This document shows positions 48,177-58,373 of a stretch of 64,000 nucleotides of DNA, piece by piece (position 1 is the stretch's first letter; the number at the start of each line of letters is the position of its first letter). Where the stretch lies: positions 159,001 through 223,000 of the forward strand of contig CACJBX010000001.1 of NCBI GenBank assembly GCA_902591755.1. Direction: 5' to 3'. This DNA is from an uncultured Pelagibacteraceae bacterium (GTDB taxonomy: Bacteria > Pseudomonadota > Alphaproteobacteria > Pelagibacterales > Pelagibacteraceae). The notes beneath the pieces were generated by a model. The model saw only the letters and a program-made list of their open reading frames with translations. It searched no databases and had not been told where the DNA came from. The translations under genes and the position numbers were made by a program.

Positions 48177-48811
48177 TTTTTTTTACTCACTTTATTTATT
48201 TTTATTATGATAGAATCTTTTTCTGTCACGCTTTTTTTTTCTATAAATTCTAAATTCCAATCTTGTAGACATTGTTTAATGGAACTCTTTCCACTTTTTC
48301 CTAAAAACAAAATGATGTCTTTAAAATCATGAAAGTTTTTCGTTACCAAATCTAAAACAACCGGCAAAGGTTTAAATGCCCTTGCTACAATTAAATCAGA
48401 ATTTAATTTTTTTTGTTCGAAGATATTTTTATTTATTACTTCAGCGTTTAGTTCGAATTTATTAATAACTTTTTTTAAGAAATTGCTTTTTTTAAAACTT
48501 TTTTCGTAAAGAAAAAATTTCATTTTCGATTTTTGTTTTTTTTTGATAATAGCGATAACTAAACCAGGTAAACCTGAGCCAGAACCTAGATCAGTGCAAG
48601 ATAGATGATTTTCGTCAATTAAATCAATAATTTGTGCACAATCAATTATATGTCTGTCTCTGGCTAATTCCTCAGTCTGTTGACTAATTAAATTAATTTT
48701 TTTGTTCTCATCCAAAATCATTTCTTTAAATTCATCTAATTCAAGAAATGTTTCACGTGAAACATTCAAAGTGTCTAGTTTTGAGTAATCAATTTTATGC
48801 GAATCTATCAA
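48173..48811 (-). CDS. rsmG: 16S rRNA m7G527 methyltransferase RsmG
   Basis: 212 residues. SAM-binding [18 protein letters not shown], then [15 protein letters not shown], the family signature. The N-terminal [12 protein letters not shown] is encoded by the parS palindrome, so the same DNA is codon and centromere. Methylates G527 of 16S rRNA; loss gives streptomycin resistance in other bacteria. Coupled to mnmG (4-base overlap). Confidence 0.95.
   Translation of the reverse strand: MIDSHKIDYSKLDTLNVSRETFLELDEFKEMILDENKKINLISQQTEELARDRHIIDCAQIIDLIDENHLSCTDLGSGSGLPGLVIAIIKKKQKSKMKFFLYEKSFKKSNFLKKVINKFELNAEVINKNIFEQKKLNSDLIVARAFKPLPVVLDLVTKNFHDFKDIILFLGKSGKSSIKQCLQDWNLEFIEKKSVTEKDSIIIKINKVSKKK
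48749..48764. other. parS centromere site
   Basis: TGTTTCACGTGAAACA, a perfect 16-bp palindrome identical to the universal chromosomal parS consensus. It lies near the 5' end of the rsmG coding sequence (Asn-Val-Ser-Arg-Glu-Thr codons), about 10.7 kb from the predicted origin. The only perfect copy seen in the window. Confidence 0.95.
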
Positions 48812-50679
48812 GCTATCTTCTTAATAGACTTTCTTTTAAGATGTGACAACAGAATAAATACTGCCGCTGGGGTAATACCGTCAATTCTGAGTGCTTGACC
48901 CATTGTTTTTGGCCTAATTTGTTTGAATTTTGACTTAACTTCGTTTGAAAACCCAGAAAAACTATCATAATTAATGTTGTCTGGGATTTTAAGATTTTCA
49001 TCTCTTTTAAAAGCTAATATATCAGCGCTTTGCTTCTTTAGATAACCCTTGTAGTGAGCATTAGTCTCCAATTGATCATCTATATCTTTAGATATAAAGC
49101 TTAATTCAGGCCAGATCTCCCTAATTTTGTTCATAGTCACACCTTTTTGAGCTAATATGTTGCTCGCAGTCCTTAAAATACCGTCTTTTGCAATTTTTAC
49201 ACCGAATTGAGATACTTTTGAGGGTGAGATTTTTAATTCATCCATTTTGCTTGAAATATTCCTTAAATTTTTACTTTTCAAATTAAAAACTTCAGCTCTT
49301 TCTTTCGAGACTAGTCCAATATTTATTCCTATCTCAGTTAATCTTAAATCAGCATTGTCAGATCTAAGAGTTAATCTGTATTCAGCTCTTGAAGTAAACA
49401 TTCTATAAGGCTCAGCAACTCCTTTAGTTATTAAGTCATCTATCATGACACCTATGTAAGCTTGAGATCTATCTAAAATTAATGGTTCTTTTTTTTGAAT
49501 CGATAAAGCTGCATTAGCCCCGGCAATCAATCCTTGTGCTGCCGCTTCTTCATAACCTGTAGTTCCATTTATTTGTCCTGCTAAGTAGAAATTTTTAATC
49601 TTCTTAGTTTCTAGGGTTGAGAAAAGCTCTCTAGGGTCAACATAATCATATTCTATTGCATATCCAGGCCTTATAATTTTTACATTCTCTAAACCATTGA
49701 TATTATGACATATTTTGTACTGTATCTCCTCTGGAAGTGATGTAGAAATACCATTTGGATACACTGTATTGTCATTAAGGCCTTCAGGTTCTAAAAAAAT
49801 CTGATGTCGAGCCTTGTCTTTAAATTTATAAATTTTGTCTTCAATAGATGGACAATATCTAGGACCAACACCCTGAATGCTTCCAGAATACATTGCACTT
49901 TTTTTTAAATTTTCAGAAATAATCTCGTGAACTTTTTTATTTGTGTAAGTCATACTACATGAGATCTGACCGTTGTAAACTTTCTTAGTCAAGAAAGAGA
50001 AAAAAGAAATATCTTTATCTGCATCTTGTCGTTCAAGATTATCATAATTGATTGTAGTACCATCTAACCTTGGGGGAGTTCCGGTCTTTAGTCTACCTAA
50101 TTTAAACTCATATTTTCTTAATTGATCGGATAAACCTAGCGTCGGTTTTTCATCATACCTACCAGCTGGCGTTTTTTTATCACCTATATGTATTAAACCA
50201 TTTAAAAAAGTGCCCGTTGTCAGAATTACCTTAGAACATTTGATTTCTGTTCCATCTACTGCCTTGAGACCTTTTATCTCATTATTTTCAATTACAAATT
50301 GATTTATTGACATCGAAAATATGCTTAAATTACAGTAGTTTAAGAGTTTTGATTGCATTTCTTTTTTATAAATAGACCTATCACTTTGAGTTCGAAGTCC
50401 TTGTACAGCTGGCCCTCTACTTCTATTTAAAAGCCTAAATTGAATACCAGATTTATCAGCTATGTCTCCCATAACGCCGTCCAAAGCATCTATTTCTCTT
50501 ACTAAATGCCCTTTACCTAGTCCACCAATTGCAGGATTACAGGACATCTCGCCTATAGTATTAATGTCATTCGTAAACAATGCAGTTGTAACACCCATTC
50601 GAGCAGATGCAGCAGCAGCCTCACAACCAGCATGACCACCACCTATTACAACAACATCAAATGAAAAATTATTTTTCAT
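48808..50679 (-). CDS. mnmG: tRNA uridine 5-carboxymethylaminomethyl modification enzyme MnmG
   Basis: FAD protein that with MnmE forms cmnm5U34 in tRNAs. 623 residues. [21 protein letters not shown] is the FAD dinucleotide motif; [24 protein letters not shown] and [16 protein letters not shown] are family signatures; the C-terminal helical domain contacts MnmE. Unlike many bacteria, mnmE is separated from it by a 116-base gap containing the mnmE terminator. Confidence 0.97.
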   Translation of the reverse strand: MKNNFSFDVVVIGGGHAGCEAAAASARMGVTTALFTNDINTIGEMSCNPAIGGLGKGHLVREIDALDGVMGDIADKSGIQFRLLNRSRGPAVQGLRTQSDRSIYKKEMQSKLLNYCNLSIFSMSINQFVIENNEIKGLKAVDGTEIKCSKVILTTGTFLNGLIHIGDKKTPAGRYDEKPTLGLSDQLRKYEFKLGRLKTGTPPRLDGTTINYDNLERQDADKDISFFSFLTKKVYNGQISCSMTYTNKKVHEIISENLKKSAMYSGSIQGVGPRYCPSIEDKIYKFKDKARHQIFLEPEGLNDNTVYPNGISTSLPEEIQYKICHNINGLENVKIIRPGYAIEYDYVDPRELFSTLETKKIKNFYLAGQINGTTGYEEAAAQGLIAGANAALSIQKKEPLILDRSQAYIGVMIDDLITKGVAEPYRMFTSRAEYRLTLRSDNADLRLTEIGINIGLVSKERAEVFNLKSKNLRNISSKMDELKISPSKVSQFGVKIAKDGILRTASNILAQKGVTMNKIREIWPELSFISKDIDDQLETNAHYKGYLKKQSADILAFKRDENLKIPDNINYDSFSGFSNEVKSKFKQIRPKTMGQALRIDGITPAAVFILLSHLKRKSIKKIA

Positions 50680-50773
50680 AACTAGAATTTATAGTTGATG
50701 ACAAATTTTACAAGTTTTAACCAAAAAACACTTAAAAGTTAGCTAATACCAACGGTTTTGTTTAAAAAGACTT

Positions 50774-50797
50774 AAAAAATCCAAGAAAATTGGATTT
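50774..50797 (-). terminator. Rho-independent terminator after mnmE
   Basis: AAATCCAA (50777-50784), loop GAAAA, TTGGATTT (50790-50797): a perfect 8-bp stem that overlaps the mnmE stop. On the minus strand it is followed by T-run 50779-50774. It separates mnmE from mnmG transcription. Confidence 0.75.
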
Positions 50798-52127
50798 ATT
50801 TACCGATGCAGAAATCATTGAAAATACTGCCTAATATGGCCTCAATGTCGACTTTTCCAACAATTTTTCCTAAACTAACTTGCGCTAGCCTAAGGTCTTC
50901 TGCGCCTTTGTCAAAATCCAAAGACTCAGTTTTGTCTTTAAAATTTTGCAAATTAATTAAGCACTCCTTTAAATTATTTTTATGTCTCTCTCTTGTAACA
51001 AAAACATCGTCATTAAACTTCATATCTCTAATTAAATTTTTTTTAATTCGGTCTAATAATTCATCTATGTTTTTTTCTTTAAGAAAAGATACCGAAATAG
51101 GATTGTATTTATTAAGTCTATCTTTCACATCAAATTTATTAAGGTCTGATTTATTAATAACTAAAATCGTGTTCTTATTAAATAAATCGTTTAAAAACCC
51201 ATAAAAATCAATGTTTTTTGGCTCTATAACGACTATTCTAAGATCTGCCTCCTCTGCTTTTTTGAAGGCAAGTTTGATACCCTCTTTCTCAATTACATCT
51301 TTTGACTCTCTAATACCTGCTGTGTCTGAAATTATAACTGGGTAACCATAAAAATTTAGATTAGTTTGCAAGACATCCCTGGTAGTCCCTGCAACATCTG
51401 ATACTATAGCTACATTTCTTTTACTTAAATAATTCATTAGAGTTGATTTACCAGAGTTAGGGGGACCAACTATAGCAATTTTATAACCAGTTCTTATTCT
51501 TTCACCAACTTCATAGCTTAATAATATTTTTTTGATTTCGTTCTCAATAATTGAAACATCTTTATTAACATCATCAAGAACATTGGAGGGTAAATCTTCA
51601 TCTGGAAAGTCAATTTTAGCCTCAATTTTTGACAAAACTTTAATTAATTTCTCTCTGAGCTCATTAAATTTCAGAAAGGATTTACCTTTTATAATATTTT
51701 GAGCTTGCTCCATTTGAATTTCTGTCTCTGCTGCTATTAAATCACCTATAGCCTCTGCTTGTAGAAGATTTATCTTCCCATTTAAAAATGCTAACTTGGT
51801 AAATTCTCCGGGTTCCGCTAATCTGCATTTTTTTGTACTTAAAAGTGTTTCTTGAAGCTCTTTAACTACAGCTTTACTTCCATGAACATGTAATTCTGCC
51901 ATATCTTCGCCTGTATAACTTTTAGGCCCCGGAAACCATAAAACTATACCCTGGTCGATTAGTCTAGAATTGTTGATATTGTTTAATTCTAAAAGGGTAG
52001 CCTCTCTGGGATTTGGTAGCGCCTTATTTGTTAACGACTTTATGAGAAAACTAGTCTCTGGGCCGGATATTCGAATAATAGCGACCCCTGAAGCTCCTAT
52101 TCCAGTTGACAGTGCACATATCGTCAT
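50796..52127 (-). CDS. mnmE: tRNA modification GTPase MnmE
   Basis: 443 residues: N-terminal folate-binding domain (1-120), helical domain, inserted G domain (about 215-370; GPPNSGKSTLMNYL, DTAGIRES, NKSDLNKF) and the C-terminal CIGK with the conserved Cys. Partner of MnmG in cmnm5U34 formation. Nineteen bases after the first glycosyltransferase gene. Confidence 0.96.
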   Translation of the reverse strand: MTICALSTGIGASGVAIIRISGPETSFLIKSLTNKALPNPREATLLELNNINNSRLIDQGIVLWFPGPKSYTGEDMAELHVHGSKAVVKELQETLLSTKKCRLAEPGEFTKLAFLNGKINLLQAEAIGDLIAAETEIQMEQAQNIIKGKSFLKFNELREKLIKVLSKIEAKIDFPDEDLPSNVLDDVNKDVSIIENEIKKILLSYEVGERIRTGYKIAIVGPPNSGKSTLMNYLSKRNVAIVSDVAGTTRDVLQTNLNFYGYPVIISDTAGIRESKDVIEKEGIKLAFKKAEEADLRIVVIEPKNIDFYGFLNDLFNKNTILVINKSDLNKFDVKDRLNKYNPISVSFLKEKNIDELLDRIKKNLIRDMKFNDDVFVTRERHKNNLKECLINLQNFKDKTESLDFDKGAEDLRLAQVSLGKIVGKVDIEAILGSIFNDFCIGK

Positions 52128-52146
52128 AAATTTTACAGATTTAAGT

Positions 52147-53832
52147 CTATTTATGATTTGTATAGGTGTCTAGAATTGATTTCCAAAAATTATCTGCAAA
52201 TTTCATGGTATTAAAAGTATTGGTTTTCAAAACTTCATCAAAAATAAATTTTCGGGTTTGTTCTAATTTATTTAAATCATTTGCAAACGACACTACCTTG
52301 GAAATATAAGCATCTTCATTTTTTGCTACCAGATTTTTTAAGTTTGAATTGATTAAAATACTCTCACCACATCTTGAATTGAAGTTAAATCCTGCCATAC
52401 TTATAACTGGCACATTCATCCACAAAGCTTCGCAAGTTGTTGTGACACCAGTATATGGAAAAGTATCTAAACAAAGATCTATATCTTTGTAAAGATTTAT
52501 ATGTTGTTCAAAGTTATTTGATCTTTCTTTAAAGGTAACTTTGTTTAATACTCCTTCCTTATCAAATAACTCTTTGAAATGAATTTCAGAATATGAAACC
52601 GATGATTTTAATATAAGTTTACTATTTTTAATTTTTTTCAGTATTTTTGACCAAACCAAAATAGTTTCATCCGAAATTTTCGAATAATTATTAAAAGACC
52701 CTAGTGTAAAATTACCACTATTTAATGATGGCAATTGGTTGTACTTTCTCTCGATTTTTAATCCTGAATGTGAATTCCAGATTCCATCAAGATAAATAAT
52801 TTTTTCTTTATAGAGATCTTTTTCCTTTTCTAAAATTAAATTTTTGTCTGCAATTAAATAATCACTATGATTTAAACCTATAGTATTGTTATAACCCAAC
52901 CACGATATTTGTAATTTACAAACTCTAGAATTAAAGATTTCAACTCTTCCTTTTAAAATATCATTAATGTCAATCAATACATCAATACCTGTCGATCTTA
53001 AAAATCTTGCTAATTCGACATTATTCTTATTTGAAATGTAGTGAAAAAATTCGACCTTTCTCTTAATGATTTGAGTTGTATTATCCTCTCTATTTACATC
53101 TAAGTCAGAAAAAATATGAATTTCGAAGTTCTCATTTCTATGATAAAACAAATCTTTCATAAAATATGTGACTGGATGATCTGAGACTAAATCTGAGGAG
53201 ATAAAACCAATTTTAATTTTCTTTTTTTTAGTTTCCTTAATTTTAGGCAAATCTATAATTGGCAGCTTTTCTTTTATTTTATTAGAGAAATTTAAGAAAT
53301 CATTTTGAGACCAGTTGTATCTTAAATTATTATTATAGATATACTCATAAAATATTAAATTTTTTTCTCTCGAACAATCTTTATCTATCAATTCTTTTAA
53401 AACATTTAATCTAAAGTCGACATTTGTACTCTTAAAATTTATTAATGACATAGCGTAAAATAGTTTTTCGTCATACTTAAATACTGATTTCGCCTCAAAA
53501 AAGAATTTCTTTATCTCTTCATATTCATCTAGAGATAAAGTTTTTTTTTGTTCTAGTTTTTCACTAACACCGTAAAAATAGTATCTTAAACATTCTAATC
53601 CAATTTTACTTTTTTTATCTAATATATAGCCTTCTTTAAAATTTTGTAGTGATGACAAAACATCATCAAAATTACGGTTCGGTGATTTCATTTTAGCTAA
53701 ACCTAAAATTAATAAAACATGACTGTTAATTTTTTTATCATCAAAATTACTCTCAATTTCAAAAATTATTTTACCGTATTGTTTATTATTAAGTAGAGTT
53801 ATTAGATCGTTAATTTTTTTTTCATTTTTCAT
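52147..53832 (-). CDS. SPINDLY/OGT-type glycosyltransferase 1 (GT41-like)
   Basis: 561 residues. The C-terminal 370 residues have the two-lobed GT41 (protein O-GlcNAc transferase) pattern: KIGFISSDLVSDHPVTYFMKDL with the His base, LQISWLGYNN and GLNHSDYLIADK, then FTLGSFNNYSKIS, SKLILKSSVSYSE with the UDP-binding Lys, LCLDTFPYTGVTTTCEALW and SRCGESIL. The N-terminal 170 residues are helical and TPR-like but lack clear repeats. No signal peptide. Modifies a protein or glycan; nucleotide sugar unknown. 20 bases before this start lies its paralogue. Confidence 0.85.
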   Translation of the reverse strand: MKNEKKINDLITLLNNKQYGKIIFEIESNFDDKKINSHVLLILGLAKMKSPNRNFDDVLSSLQNFKEGYILDKKSKIGLECLRYYFYGVSEKLEQKKTLSLDEYEEIKKFFFEAKSVFKYDEKLFYAMSLINFKSTNVDFRLNVLKELIDKDCSREKNLIFYEYIYNNNLRYNWSQNDFLNFSNKIKEKLPIIDLPKIKETKKKKIKIGFISSDLVSDHPVTYFMKDLFYHRNENFEIHIFSDLDVNREDNTTQIIKRKVEFFHYISNKNNVELARFLRSTGIDVLIDINDILKGRVEIFNSRVCKLQISWLGYNNTIGLNHSDYLIADKNLILEKEKDLYKEKIIYLDGIWNSHSGLKIERKYNQLPSLNSGNFTLGSFNNYSKISDETILVWSKILKKIKNSKLILKSSVSYSEIHFKELFDKEGVLNKVTFKERSNNFEQHINLYKDIDLCLDTFPYTGVTTTCEALWMNVPVISMAGFNFNSRCGESILINSNLKNLVAKNEDAYISKVVSFANDLNKLEQTRKFIFDEVLKTNTFNTMKFADNFWKSILDTYTNHK

Positions 53833-53852
53833 TTATTTAAACTAAGGTCAGA

Positions 53853-55559
53853 CTACTTATAGTCTTTAATCTTTATTTTTTGCATGTTTTCTAAACCTTC
53901 ACAAAAAACTTTACTAAATCCATTTGTATCAAATAAAGGGGTTTCTTGAATTTTATTAAACAGTCTCTTTCTAGTTTCATCCAATTCGTTAATATTATTT
54001 GCATAAAAAACTGCCTTTTCAATGTATTCATCGTTACTTGTGGCAATAAAATTTTCAAGACTCGCATTTTTTAAAATACTTTCACCGCATCTAGAATTAA
54101 AATTGTATCCTGCTTTTGTTATTACAGGAACATTTTTCCATAATGCTTCAAATGTTGTTGTCACACCAGTAAATGGAAAGGTATCAAGACATAGATCAAT
54201 TTTATCGTAAAGATTTATATGGGATAAAAAATCATCTCTTTTCGTCTTTTTTAATATTTCGATTGAATTAGTTAGACCCTCATCTTTGAACCTTTTCTTT
54301 AAAACTTCTTCACAGAGATATAGAGATGATTTTAGAATCAATTTTGAGTTCTCGACTTCTTTTAAAATTTTTATCCAAGTGTTTAAAACTTCATCATTAA
54401 TTTTCATAAAATTATTCAATGATCCAAAAGTAAAATAATTATTTTTTTTGAAGGGCAATTCATTGTAGTGTCTTTTATAATCAAAACCACAATGAGAGCT
54501 CCAAATTTTGGGAAATTTATAAATTTTTGTTACATAATCCTTCTCTTCATTCTTTACAGTATTAGTATCAGCCAAAATAAAATCTACTTCTTTAAGACCA
54601 GTAGAATTATTAAAACCTAACCAGCTTATTTGAAGTGGGCAAATTCTTGTATTAAAAATATTTACCCTATTAGAGGACCACAGACCAGCAAGATCAATTA
54701 GGATATCTATATTTGCACTTTGAATTGCATTAACAATCTCTTGATCAGATTTATCACCGAGGTCAACCCAACTATCAAAGAGATTTGAAAATTTGTCTGT
54801 AGTCTCATCATGTTGATTGATCTTTAATAGAGAAAGTCCAAAAGTTTCAAACTTTGTTTGTTTTAAGTCTTTAATAAGATCTTTTATAAAGTACGTTATT
54901 GAATGCGATTGCCTGAAATCAGGAGAGAAAAAACCAATTTTTATTCTTTTCTTTGTTAAATCAATTTTTGATGGTTTTTTAGAATTGAGAACAAAAAATA
55001 TATTTGAAAACTTTTTTTGGAATTCATGAAAATTTTTCTGTTTCCAGTCGCTTAAGTACATTTGTGAAGTAATGTAAGATATACCAAAGGGCTTGTTTAA
55101 ACCATTTGATTTGAGAATTTTTTCTAACACAGAAATTTTTTCCTTATGCTTTATAAGATACTTATATAAATCGATTCCGTGAGATAAATATCTTGCATTT
55201 TTAGAAAATTTTTTTTCTGCTTCTAAATACATTTTTTGTGAAGTAAGCATATTATTTAACAGTTCCGAATCTTTTCGACCCATTTCTGCACATAACTTTA
55301 TATGATTGCATAGTGACTCAAGGGATATTTCACCAAAATTATCTTTATAAAAAGCTTTTTCAAAATCTTCGAGCGCATACTTGGTATCTCGGTCTGTTCT
55401 ACCTTTTTGAGACGCTCTACAAACTCCAAGTAAATTGTGTAAAGAAGGGGATCTATTATTTTCTGTTGTTGAAGTTTCTATATCTAGTACAACTTCAGAA
55501 TATCTCTTATCTTGAAAAAGTTTTTTTAATTTTGACAAATTCATTTCAGACATAAACAA
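53853..55559 (-). CDS. SPINDLY/OGT-type glycosyltransferase 2 (GT41-like)
   Basis: 568 residues, paralogue of the next gene downstream in transcription order. Shared landmarks: KIGFFSPDFRQSHSITYFIKDL, LQISWLGFNNSTGL, FGSLNNFMKI, SKLILKSSLYL, LCLDTFPFTGVTTTFEALW and SRCGESIL. The N-terminal part resembles a short TPR region (LHNLLGVCRASQKG). The two differ widely outside the motifs, so the duplication is old or the genes were acquired as a pair. They stand between mnmE and rho, in an otherwise conserved origin-flanking order. In other bacteria such enzymes modify flagellin or surface proteins; no such target is seen here. Confidence 0.85.
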   Translation of the reverse strand: MFMSEMNLSKLKKLFQDKRYSEVVLDIETSTTENNRSPSLHNLLGVCRASQKGRTDRDTKYALEDFEKAFYKDNFGEISLESLCNHIKLCAEMGRKDSELLNNMLTSQKMYLEAEKKFSKNARYLSHGIDLYKYLIKHKEKISVLEKILKSNGLNKPFGISYITSQMYLSDWKQKNFHEFQKKFSNIFFVLNSKKPSKIDLTKKRIKIGFFSPDFRQSHSITYFIKDLIKDLKQTKFETFGLSLLKINQHDETTDKFSNLFDSWVDLGDKSDQEIVNAIQSANIDILIDLAGLWSSNRVNIFNTRICPLQISWLGFNNSTGLKEVDFILADTNTVKNEEKDYVTKIYKFPKIWSSHCGFDYKRHYNELPFKKNNYFTFGSLNNFMKINDEVLNTWIKILKEVENSKLILKSSLYLCEEVLKKRFKDEGLTNSIEILKKTKRDDFLSHINLYDKIDLCLDTFPFTGVTTTFEALWKNVPVITKAGYNFNSRCGESILKNASLENFIATSNDEYIEKAVFYANNINELDETRKRLFNKIQETPLFDTNGFSKVFCEGLENMQKIKIKDYK

Positions 55560-55573
55560 ATATTATCAAATTA

Positions 55574-55602
55574 AAGTCTAATTTAAATAAATTATTAGAC
55601 TT
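55574..55602 (-). terminator. Hairpin after rho
   Basis: AAGTCTAAT (55574-55582) and ATTAGACTT (55594-55602) form a perfect 9-bp inverted repeat with an 11-base AT-rich loop, starting 9 bases beyond the rho stop. On the minus strand the stem is followed by TAATTTG, a weak T-run, so it may be a terminator or an mRNA 3'-end stabiliser. Confidence 0.5.
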
Positions 55603-55610
55603 GTTCTTGT

Positions 55611-56882
55611 CTAAGAAGGTTTGTTCATCGAGTTAAAAAACTCTGTATTACTTTTAGTATTTTTAAGTTTAGAGTTTATAAATTCAATAGCATCCATTGA
55701 TCCCATTGGTGCTATGATACGTCTAAGAACATTCATTTTTTGAAGATCATTTTTATCAAAAAGAAGCTCCTCTCTTCGAGTGCCAGACTTAGTGATATCA
55801 ATAGCTGGAAATATTCTTTTTTCAGATATTTTTCTATCAAGGATAGTCTCACTATTACCTGTTCCTTTAAACTCCTCAAATATGACTTCATCCATTCTGC
55901 TACCAGTGTCTATTAGTGCAGTTGCGATAATTGTTAAAGATCCACCTTCTTCAATATTTCTTGCTGCCCCAAAAAATCTTTTTGGTCTTTGAAGAGCATT
56001 GGCGTCTACACCGCCCGTCAGGACTTTACCTGAACTTGGAACAACGGCATTATACGCTCTTCCAAGTCTTGTTATTGAGTCTAAAAGTATAACCACATCT
56101 TTTTTATGTTCCGTCATTCTCTTAGCTTTTTCAATGACCATTTCTGCTACTGCAACGTGCCTTTGTGCAGGTTCATCAAAAGTTGAACTTATCACCTCAC
56201 CTTTAACAGTGCGCTGCATATCGGTTACTTCTTCTGGTCTTTCATCTATTAGCAGGACCATTAAGTAACATTCTGGATGATTAGCGGTAATCGAATTAGC
56301 TATACTTTGTAAAATCATTGTTTTACCTGCTTTAGGTGGAGAAATAATTAAAGATCTTTGACCTTTGCCAATCGGGCTTACAAGATCAATTAGTCTTGGA
56401 GTTAAATTAGGTTTTTTCTCAACTGTGTTTGTTTCAACTTCCATTACTATTTGTTTATTTGGATAAAGAGGTGTTAAGTTATCAAACGCAATTTTATGCC
56501 TTGATTTTTCAGGATCTTCAAGATTTATCTTACTAACTTGAAGTAATGCAAAATATCTTTCACCTTCTTTGGGGGCTCTTACCGGTCCTTCAACAGTGTC
56601 ACCTGTCCTTAAACCGAATTTTCGTATTTGGCTTGGACTAACATAAATATCATCTGCTCCCGGTAAATAGTTTGATTCTAGTGCTCTCAAAAAACCAAAT
56701 CCATCCTGAAGTAATTGAAGAACTCCCATTCCAGTGATTTCTTCACCTTTTTCGGCAAGTTTTTTTAATATAGCAAAAAGAATTTCTTGCTTCCTAAGTG
56801 TGCTAGCATTTTCAATACCTAGCTTCTCAGCTTGTTCAATTAATTGTGCAGGACTGTTTTTTTTAAGTTCTTGGATTTTCAT
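55611..56882 (-). CDS. rho: Transcription termination factor Rho
   Basis: Hexameric RNA helicase, 423 residues. N-terminal helix bundle, cold-shock-type RNA-binding domain with [26 protein letters not shown], ATPase with Walker [13 protein letters not shown]-loop/[16 protein letters not shown] and R-loop region. Starts [19 protein letters not shown]. Ends the three-gene heme block's neighbourhood; a 52-base gap separates it from hemJ. Confidence 0.97.
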   Translation of the reverse strand: MKIQELKKNSPAQLIEQAEKLGIENASTLRKQEILFAILKKLAEKGEEITGMGVLQLLQDGFGFLRALESNYLPGADDIYVSPSQIRKFGLRTGDTVEGPVRAPKEGERYFALLQVSKINLEDPEKSRHKIAFDNLTPLYPNKQIVMEVETNTVEKKPNLTPRLIDLVSPIGKGQRSLIISPPKAGKTMILQSIANSITANHPECYLMVLLIDERPEEVTDMQRTVKGEVISSTFDEPAQRHVAVAEMVIEKAKRMTEHKKDVVILLDSITRLGRAYNAVVPSSGKVLTGGVDANALQRPKRFFGAARNIEEGGSLTIIATALIDTGSRMDEVIFEEFKGTGNSETILDRKISEKRIFPAIDITKSGTRREELLFDKNDLQKMNVLRRIIAPMGSMDAIEFINSKLKNTKSNTEFFNSMNKPS

Positions 56883-56934
56883 TGAGGGAAGTTTGTAATT
56901 TGATTAAATTAATATAATATATATTCAGGATATT

Positions 56935-57375
56935 TCAACCTCCCAATGGCTTTAAAATTGCAAAAAACACTATTAAAATTAACAATATAGTCGGTATTTC
57001 ATTAATAATTCTAAAGTATCTAGAGCTTGATTTATTTCTGTCTTGAGAGAACGCTCTTAAACACGATCCCAGATAAAAATGATAAGCTGTTAAAATAATT
57101 ACAAGAAAGAATTTAACTTGCATCCAAAGTGCACTTAGTAATTCAGCACCGACAGAATGTATCAAAGCTAAACCAAATATCCATGACAACAACATCGCTG
57201 GATACATTATGTAGAAATACAATTTTTTTTCCATTATTTTGAAAACGTTACAAACATCAATATTTGATGAGTTTTCTGTGTGATAAACAAATATTCTAGG
57301 CAAATATAATAGCCCAGCCATCCAAGATATTACTGCTATTAAATGGAGAGATTTAAATATTAAATAAAAATTCAT
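56935..57375 (-). CDS. hemJ: Protoporphyrinogen IX oxidase HemJ
   Basis: 146 residues, four hydrophobic helices. HLIAVISWMAGLLYLPRIFVYH carries the conserved His and Arg of HemJ (UPF0093), the protoporphyrinogen oxidase found in bacteria without HemG/HemY. Converts protoporphyrinogen IX to protoporphyrin IX before HemH. Overlaps hemH by 4 bases. KatG in this window depends on the heme made here. Confidence 0.92.
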   Translation of the reverse strand: MNFYLIFKSLHLIAVISWMAGLLYLPRIFVYHTENSSNIDVCNVFKIMEKKLYFYIMYPAMLLSWIFGLALIHSVGAELLSALWMQVKFFLVIILTAYHFYLGSCLRAFSQDRNKSSSRYFRIINEIPTILLILIVFFAILKPLGG

Positions 57376-58373
57376 TTTCTTATACTTTTGTTGATTAAAT
57401 GAATCAATAATTTTATATGATCCTCGTTATCATTTAAGCAAGGAATAGTATCAAATTTTTCTCCACCAGCCTCTAAAAAGCTTTCTTTTCCCTGAATAGA
57501 GATTTCCTCAAGGGTTTCAACGCAATCAGAAGAAAAGCCGGGAGAAATTACCAAAACGTTTTTTTTTCCTTCTTTGGGTAAATTTTCTAAAGTTTTATCT
57601 GTATAAGGTTGGAGCCATTCTTGAGGACCAAATCTCGATTGAAAGGTTGTCAAAATAGGTATGTCTTTATTAAATTTTTCTTTAATCAATCTAGACGTTT
57701 TATGACAATAACAATGATATGGATCACCTTTGTCAAAATATTTCTTTGGTATACCGTGATAGGACGCCAATATTAAATCGGGCTGCCAATTAATGTTACT
57801 CAATTTATGATTAATAGAATTTACTATTGCTTGAATATAAAGTGGCTCCGACTCGTAATGAGGAATAATTTGAAGACTGGGCTGCCACCTCATCTTCATT
57901 AAACTTCTATAAACTTCATCACAAACTGTAGCTGTTGTCGCTGCCGCATACTGCGGGTAAAGGGGAAGTATAATTATGTTTTCGCATCCATTTTCCTGTA
58001 AATCTAGCATTTTACTTTTAATGCTTGGATTTCCGTATCTCATTGCATAATCAACTATTAAATTTTTATTGGATATAAAAGATCTTACCTTCTCAGTTTG
58101 TTTAATAGTATAATAACGTAGAGGCGATATATTTTCTTTTTTCATCCATATTTCCTTATAAGCTTTTGCTGTTTTAGATGGTCTAAATGTAAGTATGAAT
58201 AAATTTAAAATAATTTTCCACAGAAAAGGATTTACTTCAATTACACGTCTGTCTGACAGAAATTCATTTAAATATTTTCTGATATCCCACCACCCTGTAG
58301 AGTCTGGTGTTCCGAGGTTAATTAATAATACACCGGTTTTTCCAAAATTTATTTGGGGATGATTGCTATCCAT
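57372..58373 (-). CDS. hemH: Ferrochelatase
   Basis: Inserts Fe(II) into protoporphyrin IX. 333 residues. TGVLLINLGTPDS at the N-terminus; LASYHGIPKKYFDKGDPYHCYCHKTSRL with the catalytic His and nearby Cys residues; VISPGFSSDCVETLEEI with the conserved Glu. Overlaps hemE by 8 bases and hemJ by 4, one hemE-hemH-hemJ operon. Confidence 0.96.
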   Translation of the reverse strand: MDSNHPQINFGKTGVLLINLGTPDSTGWWDIRKYLNEFLSDRRVIEVNPFLWKIILNLFILTFRPSKTAKAYKEIWMKKENISPLRYYTIKQTEKVRSFISNKNLIVDYAMRYGNPSIKSKMLDLQENGCENIIILPLYPQYAAATTATVCDEVYRSLMKMRWQPSLQIIPHYESEPLYIQAIVNSINHKLSNINWQPDLILASYHGIPKKYFDKGDPYHCYCHKTSRLIKEKFNKDIPILTTFQSRFGPQEWLQPYTDKTLENLPKEGKKNVLVISPGFSSDCVETLEEISIQGKESFLEAGGEKFDTIPCLNDNEDHIKLLIHLINKSIRK

